Shown piece after piece: positions 19,619 through 28,868 of a stretch of DNA of 64,000 nucleotides (the first letter of the stretch is position 1; the number at the start of each line of letters is the position of its first letter). This stretch comes from Roseiarcus sp963832305 (GTDB taxonomy: Bacteria > Pseudomonadota > Alphaproteobacteria > Rhizobiales > Beijerinckiaceae). The position numbers and the translations under genes are program-made. Below the pieces are notes generated by a model, which saw only the letters and a program-made list of their open reading frames with translations, was not told the origin of the DNA and searched no databases. The stretch is taken from assembly GCA_963832305.1 (NCBI GenBank), contig CAWHTU010000027.1:1-64000 (forward strand), given 5' to 3'.

Positions 19619-20173
19619 CTACAGCAGTTTTGAAACCCAGACCGACACGGCGTCGCCGCTGCTCATGTCGGGCTGAACAAGCCCGTCGATCATGAACGTT
19701 GGCGACGAATGGATTCCGTTTTGGCGCGAGTACTTGGCGTGCCACTTGATTTCCCGATCAAGGTCCGGGATCGAAAAGGCGTCAGCCAGTTTCAAGCCGC
19801 TGTAGGCTTCGACCCGCGCAATGATCTCGCTTGGCGTGGCGCTCATATTGGGGCCGCTACAGTGCCTGGCGAATTCAAACTCTTCGCGCCGCGCGAAGAC
19901 TGCAGCCAGCACAGCCTTGGCCGCTTCCCTGCCTTGAGGCAACGTCGACGCCGCAAGCACGCAGCGCACGATCACCCCCGAATACATGTGCCAGGGTTGC
20001 GAGTGCAGGCGTATCTTGATCGTGATCCGGTCCTCCCCGGCGGAAATCAGCGTCTCGTCGAGCTTTCCGAAAGCGCGACCGGAAAACGGGCAGGTCGGCT
20101 CGAGGAACACTTCAAACACACGCGGTCCTCGCCCCCAAGTCAGGGCGTCCGCCCGCCACGACGTCTCATTCAT
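19619..20173 (-). CDS. DsbA-family thioredoxin-fold protein
   Basis: A 184-residue thioredoxin-like protein with a helical insertion. The redox motif is CPFS (in PTCPFSGRAF near residue 25), so it has only one active Cys, as in DsbA/FrnE-like or glutathione-type relatives. The cis-Pro loop HSSPTFMIDG is near 163. There is no signal peptide with the chosen ATG at 20173; a longer frame to 20332 exists but its extra residues look non-coding. The function is probably thiol exchange or glutathione-linked. It diverges from the oxidoreductase gene at 20347. Confidence 0.72.
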   Translation of the reverse strand: MNETSWRADALTWGRGPRVFEVFLEPTCPFSGRAFGKLDETLISAGEDRITIKIRLHSQPWHMYSGVIVRCVLAASTLPQGREAAKAVLAAVFARREEFEFARHCSGPNMSATPSEIIARVEAYSGLKLADAFSIPDLDREIKWHAKYSRQNGIHSSPTFMIDGLVQPDMSSGDAVSVWVSKLL

Positions 20174-20346
20174 CAGCTTTGACCCCGGTTCAGGAACCCG
20201 AGCGCTCACTATAAACGCGGCGTGAAACGATCGGCGAGAGGCCGCGAAACCGGCGGTCCCCCGCCGGCCCCTCGCCCCAACAAGGCTCCTGTTCAATTCC
20301 GGCACACGCCCCGATACTGGCGTTCGAATCAAATCGGGGAGGCACC

Positions 20347-21480
20347 ATGGAAAAGGCGCGAGTAGGACTCATCGGACTTGGTTTTGGTTCGGAGTTCATT
20401 CCGATCTATCAGGCGCATCCAAAAGCGGAGGTCGCGGCGATCTGTCAGCGAACGAAGAGTTGATTGGATGAAATCGGCGATCGGTTTGGGATCGCCACAC
20501 GCTACCTCGATTTCCGGGAGGTGCTCGCCGATCCGAACGTGGATTTCGTCCATATCAACAGCCCGATTCCCGATCATGCTCCGCAGACGATCGCAGCGCT
20601 GAAGGCCGGCAAGCACGTCATGTGCACCGTGCCGATGGCGACGAGCCTCGACGAGGCCAGGGAGATCGTCGGATTGGTCCGCGAAACCGGACTGAAGTAC
20701 ATGATGGCCGAAACCGTCGTCTATAGCCGCGAATATTTGTTTATCAAGGAGCTCTACGACAAGGGCGAACTCGGCAGCATTCAGTATATGCAGGCGTCTC
20801 ATCCACAAGACATGGAAGGTTGGCCGGACTACTGGAAGGACATGGTCCCGATGCACTACGCGACCCACGTCGTGAGCCCTCTCATGGCCATGGTCGACGG
20901 CATGGCGGAGTACGTGAGCTGCCTCGGCTCAGGGACGATCAACGACGAGTGCGCGCGCCGATCCGGATCGAAGTTCGCTGTCGAGTCCTGTCATATCAAG
21001 ATCAAGAACTCGGACGTTGTGGCGCACGTCTGGCGCTTCCTTTGGGATACCGCACGACAATATCGCGAGAGCATCGACGTCTACGGATCGAAGAAGTCGT
21101 TCGAATGGCAGCTCATCACCGATGACAACCCCGTGCTCCACACCGCGAAGAAACCGGAGCCGGAGATAGCCGAACGGGTCGAGGTTCCGGACTACGCTCA
21201 CCTTCTGCCCGAGCCGATTCGCAAGTTCACGCGGCGCGTCGCCGACGAAGATCATCTCTCGTTCATCCAGGGCGGCGGTCACGGCGGTTCCCATCCGCAT
21301 CTGGTCAACGAGTTCCTGTCCGCTCTTTTTGAAGATCGCGATCCATTCCCAAACGCGCAACAGTCGGCGAACTGGACCTGCGTCGGGATCTGCGCCCATC
21401 AGTCGGCGCTCAAAGGCGGGCAGATCGTCAAGTGTGCCCGACTTCGCGACGCGGGCTCCGGCCGAGACGATGCGTCATGA
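20347..21480 (+). pseudogene. Gfo/Idh/MocA-family oxidoreductase with in-frame stop
   Basis: NAD(P)-dependent dehydrogenase family: Rossmann start MEKARVGLIGLGFGSEF, then KAGKHVMCTVPMATS, the catalytic-type region MMAETVVYSREY, and a C-terminal GGHGGSHPHLVNEF. A TGA at 20461-20463, codon 39 (RTKS-stop-LDEIGDRFG), interrupts an otherwise open frame of 377 codons. GGGGAGG precedes the ATG. Reinitiation just after the stop would lose the dinucleotide-binding loop. Either one nonsense mutation or a base error. Confidence 0.82.
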
Positions 21481-21686
21481 TGCGGAAGGGCTAAACGACA
21501 TCCCTTCGCGCTCCCACGACGAAAAGCCGCTCAAGTCGACCGGCGCCGTTGGAGCTGGCGCCGGGCCGGGCGCCTCGGCGATTGCCGAGCCGGCGCGCGC
21601 GAATTTCTGTCGCTGCGATAGTCCGCGTAGCCGGGGCCCGCGAGGCCGAGCATCATCGCCCGTGTTGACCCCTGACGAGCCGCAAA

Positions 21687-21890
21687 TTAGCTCTTCGGCG
21701 CGTCCTCTTTCATCATCTTGTCGCCCTTCATGTTGTCTTTGTGCATCATCGTGTCCTTCTTCATATGATGCATGGGCTTCGACATATGCGTCGCGTCCTT
21801 CTTCATCATTGTATCCTCCGCCCGGGCGGCCGAAGCCAGGACAAGCCCGAACGCCGCTAACGAGGCGAAGAGCGCAAAAATCTTTTTCAT
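21687..21890 (-). CDS. pentapeptide MXKDX-repeat secreted protein
   Basis: A 67-residue protein with a Sec signal peptide (MKKIFALFASLAAFGLVLAS, cleaved after ARA) followed by Met/Lys/Asp/His-rich repeats of the form M-x-K-D-x (MMKKD, MKKDT, MHKDN, MKGDK). Such proteins are exported and of unknown role; Met and His content suggests metal binding, which is inference. AGGAGG lies 9 bases before the ATG. Confidence 0.88.
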   Translation of the reverse strand: MKKIFALFASLAAFGLVLASAARAEDTMMKKDATHMSKPMHHMKKDTMMHKDNMKGDKMMKEDAPKS

Positions 21891-22415
21891 CGACGAAACC
21901 TCCTGCTGCGGAAGCGCCCGAAGGCTCCCGAATTTTGTGGCGAAGCGCCACTTTTGCCAGTTCGTGTGGCGAAGGCTTCGGTTACCGCTCGGCGGATAAT
22001 TTTCTTGTGAGCCATGTTAAGAGCGCGCTGTAAAGGACATACAGCGAACGAAAAGTCTTTGATGACAGGAGGGACTTGTGGGATCAGCCCACCTCGATGA
22101 TTGGATCGCCGCCTTTCCGGCGAGCTACGACCTGCCCTGAACGTCGATCCATAGGCGACCGTGTCCACGGATTTCGGTGACACCCTCGGAGGGTCTGCTA
22201 TCGCCGGCGACGCCAACGGGGAATGTCGGCGCCGCCGCGGAATCGCCCCGTCATTGCCACGATGGACACGATTGTGACAGTCTCTCTTGATTGCGGATCG
22301 TCTGGGACTTTCAGGTGAGAGCCCCTTTCGCCCAGGGGCGCCCCGTCGCTTGACCTATGGTGGGCGGGCGGGCCGTAGCCGGCGGCGACCCCCAAGTAAG
22401 TTGCGGGAGGTCAAA
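21891..22415. other. 525-base gap without a recognisable gene
   Basis: No convincing gene. A 42-codon minus-strand frame (starting MAHKKIIRRAVTE) ends on the MXKDX start in an ATGA overlap, but I treat it as chance. Confidence 0.4.
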
Positions 22416-23186
22416 TTGCTCAAGGTTAGATGGACTTTATTTGCATCGGGCTTGGCGGCAATTGTCGTTTGCTTCGCAAATAGCGCGTTTGCGGGTCATC
22501 CGGCGAGCGAATGCGCTACTTACGCGACAGACGCGGTCAACCAGTTCCACGCGCTCCAGACGGCCGGCTGTCAGCCGAAACCCGGAGACAACTTGTGGGG
22601 TGATAACTACCAGGGGCATTACAACTGGTGTCTAAGTACGAAGGCGGACATCCACCAGCAATTCAAACAGCGCCGTCTCACGATCGACGCGTGCAATGCG
22701 CACTCGGATCAAGCGTGCCGGGCGTACGCGAACGATGCCATCGCACAGGTCAACGCGTTTGTACACAAAGGCTGTATACTTGGCGGTGGAAACCCGGATC
22801 TTTGGGGCAGTAATCCCCAGGATCACTACAATTGGTGCAGGGCCAACATCGGCGCCGACCTCGCCCAGCAACATAAGTTACGGCGGCTGGCTACGGACAA
22901 CTGCCGAGTTGCGAGTGCGCCTTCCATTGTGGTCTCGATACCTTCTCCCGGCTCCAACACCTTCACGGTCAAAGGCTCCGGTTTCCTTGCGAACGCACCG
23001 ATCACTATCCGCGTTACCGGCGCCGGACTACAGACCCTGACCTATCCGTCGAGGTCGGATGCTTCAGGAAGGTTTACTGCGAATTTGCCGGGCGTTTGCC
23101 GAACCAAAGGCTTCGTCTTTTTCGCAGCGAGCGACGGTCGCAGCAACGGCACACTTTGGAGCAACCCGTTCACCTCGCAGTGCTGA
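22416..23186 (+). CDS. secreted protein with two cysteine-bearing HYNWC repeats and an Ig-like domain
   Basis: Start is TTG at 22416 with GGGAGG 5 bases upstream, giving 256 residues and a clean signal peptide cleaved after SAFA (residue 26). Two tandem repeats of about 62 residues follow (about 32-94 and 100-164). Each has four Cys at matching spacing (33/52/72/93 and 101/120/141/163), a NLWG or DLWG motif, HYNWC, and an RRL-T-D/N end. Residues 168-256 form a beta-rich Ig-like domain (GSNTFTVKGSGFLANAPITI) ending in Cys. I do not know the family. The layout suggests a cell-surface or periplasmic binding protein. Confidence 0.78.
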   Translation: MLKVRWTLFASGLAAIVVCFANSAFAGHPASECATYATDAVNQFHALQTAGCQPKPGDNLWGDNYQGHYNWCLSTKADIHQQFKQRRLTIDACNAHSDQACRAYANDAIAQVNAFVHKGCILGGGNPDLWGSNPQDHYNWCRANIGADLAQQHKLRRLATDNCRVASAPSIVVSIPSPGSNTFTVKGSGFLANAPITIRVTGAGLQTLTYPSRSDASGRFTANLPGVCRTKGFVFFAASDGRSNGTLWSNPFTSQC

Positions 23187-23358
23187 ACCGCCGACACTGG
23201 CGCGGGCCTGCCATGTGCTGCAGCCGTGGCGGCCTGTCGTCGCCTTGCAAGGTGCTGCTGCTGGCGGGGTGACAGGCGCCGCGAGTGTCGGCTTTCCGAG
23301 GCCGAGCCAAGTTCCGCTGTTGGCGCAATTACACCGTTCGCGCATCAGTGCTGGAGCT

Positions 23359-23431
23359 TCCGCAATGACCCAAGCGGGTATGCGTCCGAGCGATCGAATG
23401 TCCCGAATCGACATGAACGGGACGTTGCGGA
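23359..23431. repeat. 73-bp palindromic-ended repeat, copy A
   Basis: It begins tccgcaatgaccc and ends gggacgttgcgga, an imperfect terminal inverted repeat. The interior matches copy B (24440-24512) in direct orientation, with a shared core from gcgggtatgcgt onwards. Confidence 0.75.
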
Positions 23432-23659
23432 TCGCGACGGGGACGTCGCATTTGGTCGAAACCGTCGTTTGCCGCCGACACGAGAACGGGGGCAATGGCT
23501 GAAATAGCAGTCATTCCTCCGACGGCGTGGCTGATCGATCAATCGACCGAAGTCATCCATTTGCGGGCAGCTGGGGTCTCAAGAGCTCGTCGGAAACGAC
23601 GGGCGGATCATCCCCGGCTGAAGATCTGTGCTATTCGGCAAGATGCCCAGAGCGAGCCG

Positions 23660-24300
23660 ACATTGGAGCGCGACGCGGAAGATCGAGACGATCACAGTGG
23701 CCGACGTGGTCGGCTACAGCCGGCTCGCAAGACTACGAATCCCGACGCAGATAACGGACACCCGGCGAGCCTGCGCAATGCGCTGCGAAGCGACCTCATC
23801 GACGCGCGATCGATCTACGGAAGCATCACGGTGCGCCATTCGCGCCAAGCGCTTACGGCGCGAGCGGCGTCGATCGAATCGAGTTCCGCAGCGTGGTCGG
23901 CGCGGTGACGCGGCGCGGAAGTCGAGGTGCCGACGAGCCGGCATCTGTGCGAGCGCCAGAGCGCCGAGACTGCCGCCAACGCTCCGTGTTTCGACCGGAA
24001 TGTCATCTCGCTGACGTGGTCAGCGACCGCGACGCGCGTTCTGATGGCGACGGCGGCGATATCGCGGCGCGGCTACAAGAGCATCTGCGCCATCACCTGA
24101 GTTGCGCGGCAAATCGGCCGATCGTCTCTCGAGGACGCCAAGCGCGCAAGAAGGACAGGGGCGTCGCCGATCTACTCAGGCGACGCGATCTCGGCCTGCG
24201 ACGCAACGTCGTGAACATCGCTCGAGCGCGACCCAGGGTCGACGCGCTGCAGGTCGGCGTTCCGGCGCAGGGCAAGCCTACGGTCTGCCGGCGGGCTGAC
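23660..24300 (+). pseudogene. decayed class III adenylate/guanylate cyclase
   Basis: Fragments in three frames follow the order of a cyclase catalytic domain: TITVADVVGYSRLA (usual start AAILAADVVGYSRL) near 23690; LRNALRSDLIDARSIYG near 23775; IEFRSVVGAVTRRG near 23880; SDGDGGDIAARLQE (usual IYGDGVNVAARLQ) near 24050; and NVVNIARARPRVDALQV (usual VKNIARPVRVY) near 24220. At least two frame changes and several substitutions of conserved residues make it non-functional. It lies exactly between two direct copies of a 73-bp repeat. Identification rests on motif order read by eye. Confidence 0.62.
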
Positions 24301-24439
24301 CTGGCTTAAGCGACGCGAAGCTTACTCGCGCAATGCAGTCGCTTGAGCTGATGGAATGGCGCCGCCTCCTTGTCCTCGGGAGCGCCAAAGGCGCGTCTCG
24401 AAGAAACGTTCCACCCGCCGAAAATGCAATCATGAGCCG

Positions 24440-24512
24440 CCGCAATGACCCGAAGCGGGTATGCGTCCGAGCGATCGAATGTCGCGAATCGACGTTGAGC
24501 GGACATTGCGGA
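24440..24512. repeat. 73-bp palindromic-ended repeat, copy B
   Basis: Direct-orientation partner of 23359-23431, about 1,080 bases away, with the same ends (ccgcaatgaccc and ggacattgcgga). The central block gcgggtatgcgtccgagcga is identical in both. Confidence 0.75.
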
Positions 24513-24586
24513 TCGCACTGTTGCTGTTAGGTCCCAGTTTCGGCGATTCGCCCTTCCCGCGCCGACGATGGGAATTCAAAGAGACT

Positions 24587-25597
24587 TCAACTCGGGGTCG
24601 CGCGAAACCGGCTCGGCGAAACTCCCGTCCATCGCCGGAACGCACGCGTGAAGGTGGCCTGATCGAAATAGCCGAGATCGGTCGCGATCGCCGCGATCGT
24701 CGCATTTCGCTCCTTGAGCCGCTTTAGCGTTTCGCTTCGCCGTACATCGGCCAGCAGGTCTGAAAAGCTCGTGCCCTCCTCCTTCAGTTCGCGCTGAAAG
24801 GTGCGCGCGCTCATTCCTGCCGCGGCCACCACACGCTTCATGTTCGGCGCCTCGTCATTTTCGACCATCAAGTTCAGGAAGGCTTTCACCGAATCCGAGA
24901 AGGTCTCGCCGCCACGCAGCGAAGCCCCACTGTCGAGCGCTCTCGAATTGAGACGGTCTCTCGCCACCTTGCCGAAGGCGCGCTCCATGATCCTGTCCTC
25001 GATCCAGACCGTGATCCCTCGCGACTTGGTTTCGATCACACGGTCGCCGAACCAGCGCCGAAGGTGCTCGACCTTGTGCACGGGATGCGGAGGAATTTCG
25101 ATCTTTGCAAATCGTGGCGGAGGATTGCCGGCCATGCTGAGTATGCGATCGATCATCGCCGTGGCGTACTGCAGCAGCGTGTGCTGCGTCTCGGGATCGA
25201 ATCTGTGGGCGAAGAACTCCCGCACGACATACTGGCCAGACTTCCTCTCGAACGACACCTGCTCGTGCGAGCAGTAGTACGGCAGCGCAGCCACGATCCT
25301 CGCAAGCGCTTCCCCTGGCGTTCGCGTGCCAAGAGCGACCTTTCCGAGCATCGCGATTTCAAGTCTGCTCGTTTGCGAAACAATTCGGCAAGGAAGGTCG
25401 GGCCCGTGTTCCCGGGCAGCGTTCCGAAGCAGAGCGGCCGCGTGCGCCAAAGGTATCGGACGGAAAGGATGGGTGATCGGGCTCAGGGAAAGGTCGACCG
25501 TGGCAAGCGCGCGTTCGACCGAGACGCCTTCGCCGGCGAGCCAGTGCAACGTGGGCAACAGCGCAAAACCACGTATCAAGGGAATCGCGGCAGGCAT
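24587..25597 (-). CDS. AraC-family transcriptional regulator
   Basis: A 336-residue regulator with an N-terminal arabinose-binding-like (Arabinose_bd/OruR-type) sensory domain (about 20-200) and a C-terminal double helix-turn-helix (about 245-336: VVAAAGMSARTFQRELKEEG and IAAIATDLGYFDQATFTRAF). It is cytoplasmic and DNA binding; the effector is unknown. No neighbour is an obvious target. The divergent gene at 25760, encoding a small membrane protein, is the nearest candidate. Confidence 0.9.
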   Translation of the reverse strand: MPAAIPLIRGFALLPTLHWLAGEGVSVERALATVDLSLSPITHPFRPIPLAHAAALLRNAAREHGPDLPCRIVSQTSRLEIAMLGKVALGTRTPGEALARIVAALPYYCSHEQVSFERKSGQYVVREFFAHRFDPETQHTLLQYATAMIDRILSMAGNPPPRFAKIEIPPHPVHKVEHLRRWFGDRVIETKSRGITVWIEDRIMERAFGKVARDRLNSRALDSGASLRGGETFSDSVKAFLNLMVENDEAPNMKRVVAAAGMSARTFQRELKEEGTSFSDLLADVRRSETLKRLKERNATIAAIATDLGYFDQATFTRAFRRWTGVSPSRFRATPS

Positions 25598-25759
25598 CGC
25601 GCTATCCGACCCGGTAACTCAAGCCGCATCAAGCGGCGCAGATATTTTGGCGTCAAATGCCTAGCCGAGGTTCCGGCTTATGCCTAGACCGCCGGGAGAG
25701 ACAGGTACGCGATCACCGTGTGTGTGACAGGTCTGCATTTAGGGAGCGGGGGACGACCG

Positions 25760-26155
25760 ATGAACCCGGGAAGGGCGCCTTCGGCGACATTGTGGATGCG
25801 CGCGGCGTCGGGGCTCGAAGTCCTGACCGGGCTCGGGCTCGTCGTCGCGCCGTCCCTGCTGGCTCGGCTTCTGTTCGGTTCCGACTTGAATGCCGCTGGC
25901 GAGGCGACCGGCCGCATCGCGGGGCTTGTCATGGTCTGCCTTGCCGTTGGCTGCTGGCCGCGCGCCGGCGGGGGCGAGGTTCATGCGCTCGTCCCGCTCA
26001 TGGCTGTGAGCTGGCTCGCGGCGGCTTTCCTCATCGTTACCGGCCTGATTGGCGCGAACCTGGGCATGCTGCTTTGGCCAGCCGCCGCGCTTCACGTGAT
26101 TTTAGGGGTCCTGCTCACGCGCGCCTGGATGGAAAGCCGGCGCTCGCCGGTATGA
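25760..26155 (+). CDS. small four-helix membrane protein, hypothetical
   Basis: The product has 131 residues starting MNPGRAPSATLWMRAASG, with about four hydrophobic helices. GGGGGACG lies 5-11 bases before this ATG, which I prefer over 25718. It diverges from the AraC-type gene. No family recognised. Confidence 0.65.
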   Translation: MNPGRAPSATLWMRAASGLEVLTGLGLVVAPSLLARLLFGSDLNAAGEATGRIAGLVMVCLAVGCWPRAGGGEVHALVPLMAVSWLAAAFLIVTGLIGANLGMLLWPAAALHVILGVLLTRAWMESRRSPV

Positions 26156-26179
26156 CGAAGCGCCGCGAGGCGGAAAGGG

Positions 26180-27058
26180 ATGGAGATGGGCTCAAGCTTG
26201 ACGAGGGCTGCAAAGGCCCGGCTGATCGGCGCAGGATTGGCCATTTCGCTGATGTCGATGCCAGGCGTCGCTACGACGTCGATGGCGCAGGAGCGGCTCG
26301 AGCAGGATTTCGGGGTTATCGAGGCCTGCGGCGCCGATGTTTGGCGGCTGTGCTCGGACGTGCTGCCCGACGTCGGACGGATGAAAGCGTGCTTGCAGGA
26401 CAAGATGGGCCAGCTTCCCAAGTCCTGCCTCACCAAGCTGCTCGACGTGATGGCCAATTCGACGTTTAAGGTCTGCAAGGACCAGACCTATGCGCTTTGC
26501 GCCGCGGCGCGCTGCAACGTCTACGACGGCGTCGCCTATTGCCAGTGCGAGGAAAAGCACGGCGACAGCATCAGTCTGCCGTTCGCGATGGCCAAGGGCG
26601 TGGACGTCTGCGCGGTCAACGCCGCCGGCGCCGACAACAAATACATTGTGAGCACCTACAGCACGCCCGAGCAGGTCGCCTCGCCGCAGGGCAATGGAGG
26701 CGTCTACACCTGCAGCGGCGGGAGCGCGGGCGGCGCCTACGCCCAATGCGACGGCGGCTTGTGCTTCAAGAGCACCGAGGAGACGACCTTCCCCGGTTTC
26801 GACAAGCCCGTGCCGAAGGGACAAATCATCTGTTCCTGCCCGATCACGACCGCGAGCTCGACTGGCGGGCAGAGCTACCAGATCCTCGGGCCCTATCCGT
26901 GCGACAAATCGTTCTTCAAATATTGCAAGAACGAGACGGCGAACGTCAACACAGGTTCGACCATCTATGTCGGCGCCCCGTCCGGCACGGCTGCGGCGCT
27001 GACCGCGCTTTTGACCGGCAAGGCGGCCCCACCCTTCAATGAGTGCGGGTCGGAGTAG
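26180..27058 (+). CDS. secreted cysteine-rich protein with GLG1-like repeat
   Basis: A 292-residue exported protein: signal peptide ending near SMAQE, then a segment EACGADVWRLCSDVLPDVGR with CLQDKMGQLPKSC that fits the cysteine-rich GLG1 repeat pattern (C-x-x-D-x-x-x-x-C ... C-L ... C). The rest is rich in Cys, Gly and Ser with pairs such as CQCEEK and CSCPIT. The function is unknown. It may start at the second ATG (26186). It follows the small membrane gene by 24 bases, so may share a transcript, and a strong terminator lies 98 bases after the stop. Confidence 0.72.
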   Translation: MEMGSSLTRAAKARLIGAGLAISLMSMPGVATTSMAQERLEQDFGVIEACGADVWRLCSDVLPDVGRMKACLQDKMGQLPKSCLTKLLDVMANSTFKVCKDQTYALCAAARCNVYDGVAYCQCEEKHGDSISLPFAMAKGVDVCAVNAAGADNKYIVSTYSTPEQVASPQGNGGVYTCSGGSAGGAYAQCDGGLCFKSTEETTFPGFDKPVPKGQIICSCPITTASSTGGQSYQILGPYPCDKSFFKYCKNETANVNTGSTIYVGAPSGTAAALTALLTGKAAPPFNECGSE

Positions 27059-27156
27059 ACCGCTTTCGGTCCAAGGTCGCCGACTGAGACGGGGAGTAGA
27101 GTCGCCCCGCCCCGACGTGTCGGCTCGACCTGGGCGATCCAAATCTAAGCTCAGGC

Positions 27157-27179
27157 AAAGCCGCGGGGGCGGCTTTTTT
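27157..27179 (+). terminator. Rho-independent terminator
   Basis: Stem aaagccgc/gcggcttt with a GGGG loop, followed by a run of T. It ends transcription of the plus-strand gene for the cysteine-rich protein. Confidence 0.8.
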
Positions 27180-27352
27180 CGGTTCGATCCATCGCATGCG
27201 CGAAGCGGGCGGTTCCAGGCGGCGCACTGCCGCCGCCCGGGTTCGACTGGAATGACCGCTCCGCTCCAATTGGGTCTTCGCCGTAACGCCGTAGTTGCGT
27301 TTTTCCGAATTTCATGCCATATTGCCTCTTTTCCAGAAAGAGGCGTCATCCC

Positions 27353-27835
27353 ATGCATGAGACCAAAGCGCCGCGCCAGCGGCTCAACATCATCGGCCGG
27401 TCGGCCCGGACCAAGCGGATCTTCGCCCGCATGCGCGAGGGCTGGGCCTACGACGAGATCGCCCGCGACGAGGGCCTGAGCGCCGAGCGCGTCCGCCAGA
27501 TCGTCGCTGAGGTGTTAGGCAAGCGCGTCATCGACCGCGGTCCCCACCATGCTCATCTCCAGCTCGAACGCCTGATGCCGGCGCTCAGGCTCGCGGGCGA
27601 GGGGATCGCGCGGGGCGAGATCAAGGCCATCGCGCCGCTGATCAAGGTCATCGACCGGATGGACCGGCATCAGGAGACGGTGGTGGCGAAGCATTATTAC
27701 GGACCCGAGGAGCGGCAGCGGCTGCTCGACAAGATCAACCGCGTCGCGGCAAATCTTGCTGACGCGAGGAACGCGCCGGACGCCGCGCCTGCGGAAGGGA
27801 CAGAAGAAACAAAGCCCGCCGATATTCCCGGCTAA
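27353..27835 (+). CDS. helix-turn-helix protein of unknown function
   Basis: The product has 160 residues. Residues 15-60 contain a sigma-70-region-4-like helix-turn-helix (GWAYDEIARDEGLSAERVRQIV), followed by a helical domain (LMPALRLAGEGIARGEIKAIAPLIKVIDRMDRH) and an acidic, disordered tail. Similar proteins are widespread singletons in Rhizobiales genomes. A role in transcription or as a mobile-element regulator is possible but not shown. Start chosen at the MHETK ATG. Confidence 0.65.
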   Translation: MHETKAPRQRLNIIGRSARTKRIFARMREGWAYDEIARDEGLSAERVRQIVAEVLGKRVIDRGPHHAHLQLERLMPALRLAGEGIARGEIKAIAPLIKVIDRMDRHQETVVAKHYYGPEERQRLLDKINRVAANLADARNAPDAAPAEGTEETKPADIPG

Positions 27836-27839
27836 CCCA

Positions 27840-28868
27840 TTGAAAAGTCCAAATTCGGACGAGAGATTCCCAGCGCCGTGGTTGTCGGGCGCCGAAGCGC
27901 CAAAGCTCAAGGCGCCGCCGAACGCCTGCGATTGTCACATGCACATTTACGACAGCCCGTTTCCGGTCGCGCCGAACGCCAAGCTCAGGCCACCGGATGC
28001 AACCGTCGATGACTATCGCCTGCTGCAGAAGCGAATTGGGACGAGGCGCAACGTCGTGGTCACGCCGTGGACCTATGGCACAGACAATTCTTGCACTCTC
28101 GACGCGATCGCCAAGCTCGGCGCGGCCGCCCGCGGCGTCGCGGTGATCGACACGGGCACAGCCGAGGCCGAACTGAAACAACTCGACGACTTGGGTATTC
28201 GCGGCGTCCGCTTCAATCTCGTGGTTACCGGCGCGACTACGCTCGACATGCTCGAGCCGTTGTCGAAGCGCGTCAACGATCTCGGCTGGCATGTCGAAAT
28301 CCAGATGCTCAGCGATGCGATCATCGAGAACGCAGACCTTCTGCAACGGCTGCCCTGCCCGATCGTTTTCGACCACATGGGGCGAATTCCCGAGCCGGCG
28401 GGCGTCGATCATCCCGCCTTTGCATTGATGCTGAAGCTCATCGACCGTGGCCGGACCTGGGTCAAGCTCTCCAGTGCCTACCAGGACTCGAAGAGTGGCC
28501 CACCGGCGTATGGCGATGTCAGCAAGGTCGCCAAGGCTTACCTCAACTCCGCGCCGGAGCGGATGGTCTGGGGCAGCGACTGGCCGCACCCGACCGAGAA
28601 GGCGGACGCCAAGCCTGACGACGCGATCTTGTTCGACCTGCTCACCGACTGGGCGCCCGACGAGGCGGTGCGCGATCGCATTCTGGTCGGCAACCCCGCT
28701 GCGCTGTACGGGTTCGATTGGTCGGTAAGCCCTCACGGGCAGATGTATCTAGCTCCGTCCGGAGCCTTGAAACAGCCAATCGACTCTGGAAACAGCGCCT
28801 TCGGCAACCAAAGCACGACGCTCGGGAAAAAGATCGCGAACGCGATTGTGGCGAAGAAGATCACGTAG
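27840..28868 (+). CDS. amidohydrolase 2 family metal-dependent hydrolase
   Basis: A TIM-barrel hydrolase of the Amidohydro_2 family (lactonase or decarboxylase type). It has the metal motif CDCHMHIYD near residue 35, the middle VFDHMGRIPEP, and WGSDWPHP near the end, then NPAALYGFD, where the family normally stops. The frame then adds about 45 residues that lie antisense over the 3' end of dctM. No ATG fits; TTG at 27840 is in frame after the HTH gene stop, but a ribosome binding site is not obvious. With the convergent TRAP genes it may act on the imported compound (inference). Confidence 0.8.
   Translation: MKSPNSDERFPAPWLSGAEAPKLKAPPNACDCHMHIYDSPFPVAPNAKLRPPDATVDDYRLLQKRIGTRRNVVVTPWTYGTDNSCTLDAIAKLGAAARGVAVIDTGTAEAELKQLDDLGIRGVRFNLVVTGATTLDMLEPLSKRVNDLGWHVEIQMLSDAIIENADLLQRLPCPIVFDHMGRIPEPAGVDHPAFALMLKLIDRGRTWVKLSSAYQDSKSGPPAYGDVSKVAKAYLNSAPERMVWGSDWPHPTEKADAKPDDAILFDLLTDWAPDEAVRDRILVGNPAALYGFDWSVSPHGQMYLAPSGALKQPIDSGNSAFGNQSTTLGKKIANAIVAKKIT

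Noticed and set aside
21887..22015. 42-codon minus-strand frame ending on the MXKDX start
   Set aside because: The ATGA overlap looked like a leader peptide, but the product is a basic sequence of poor composition without its own clear ribosome binding site.
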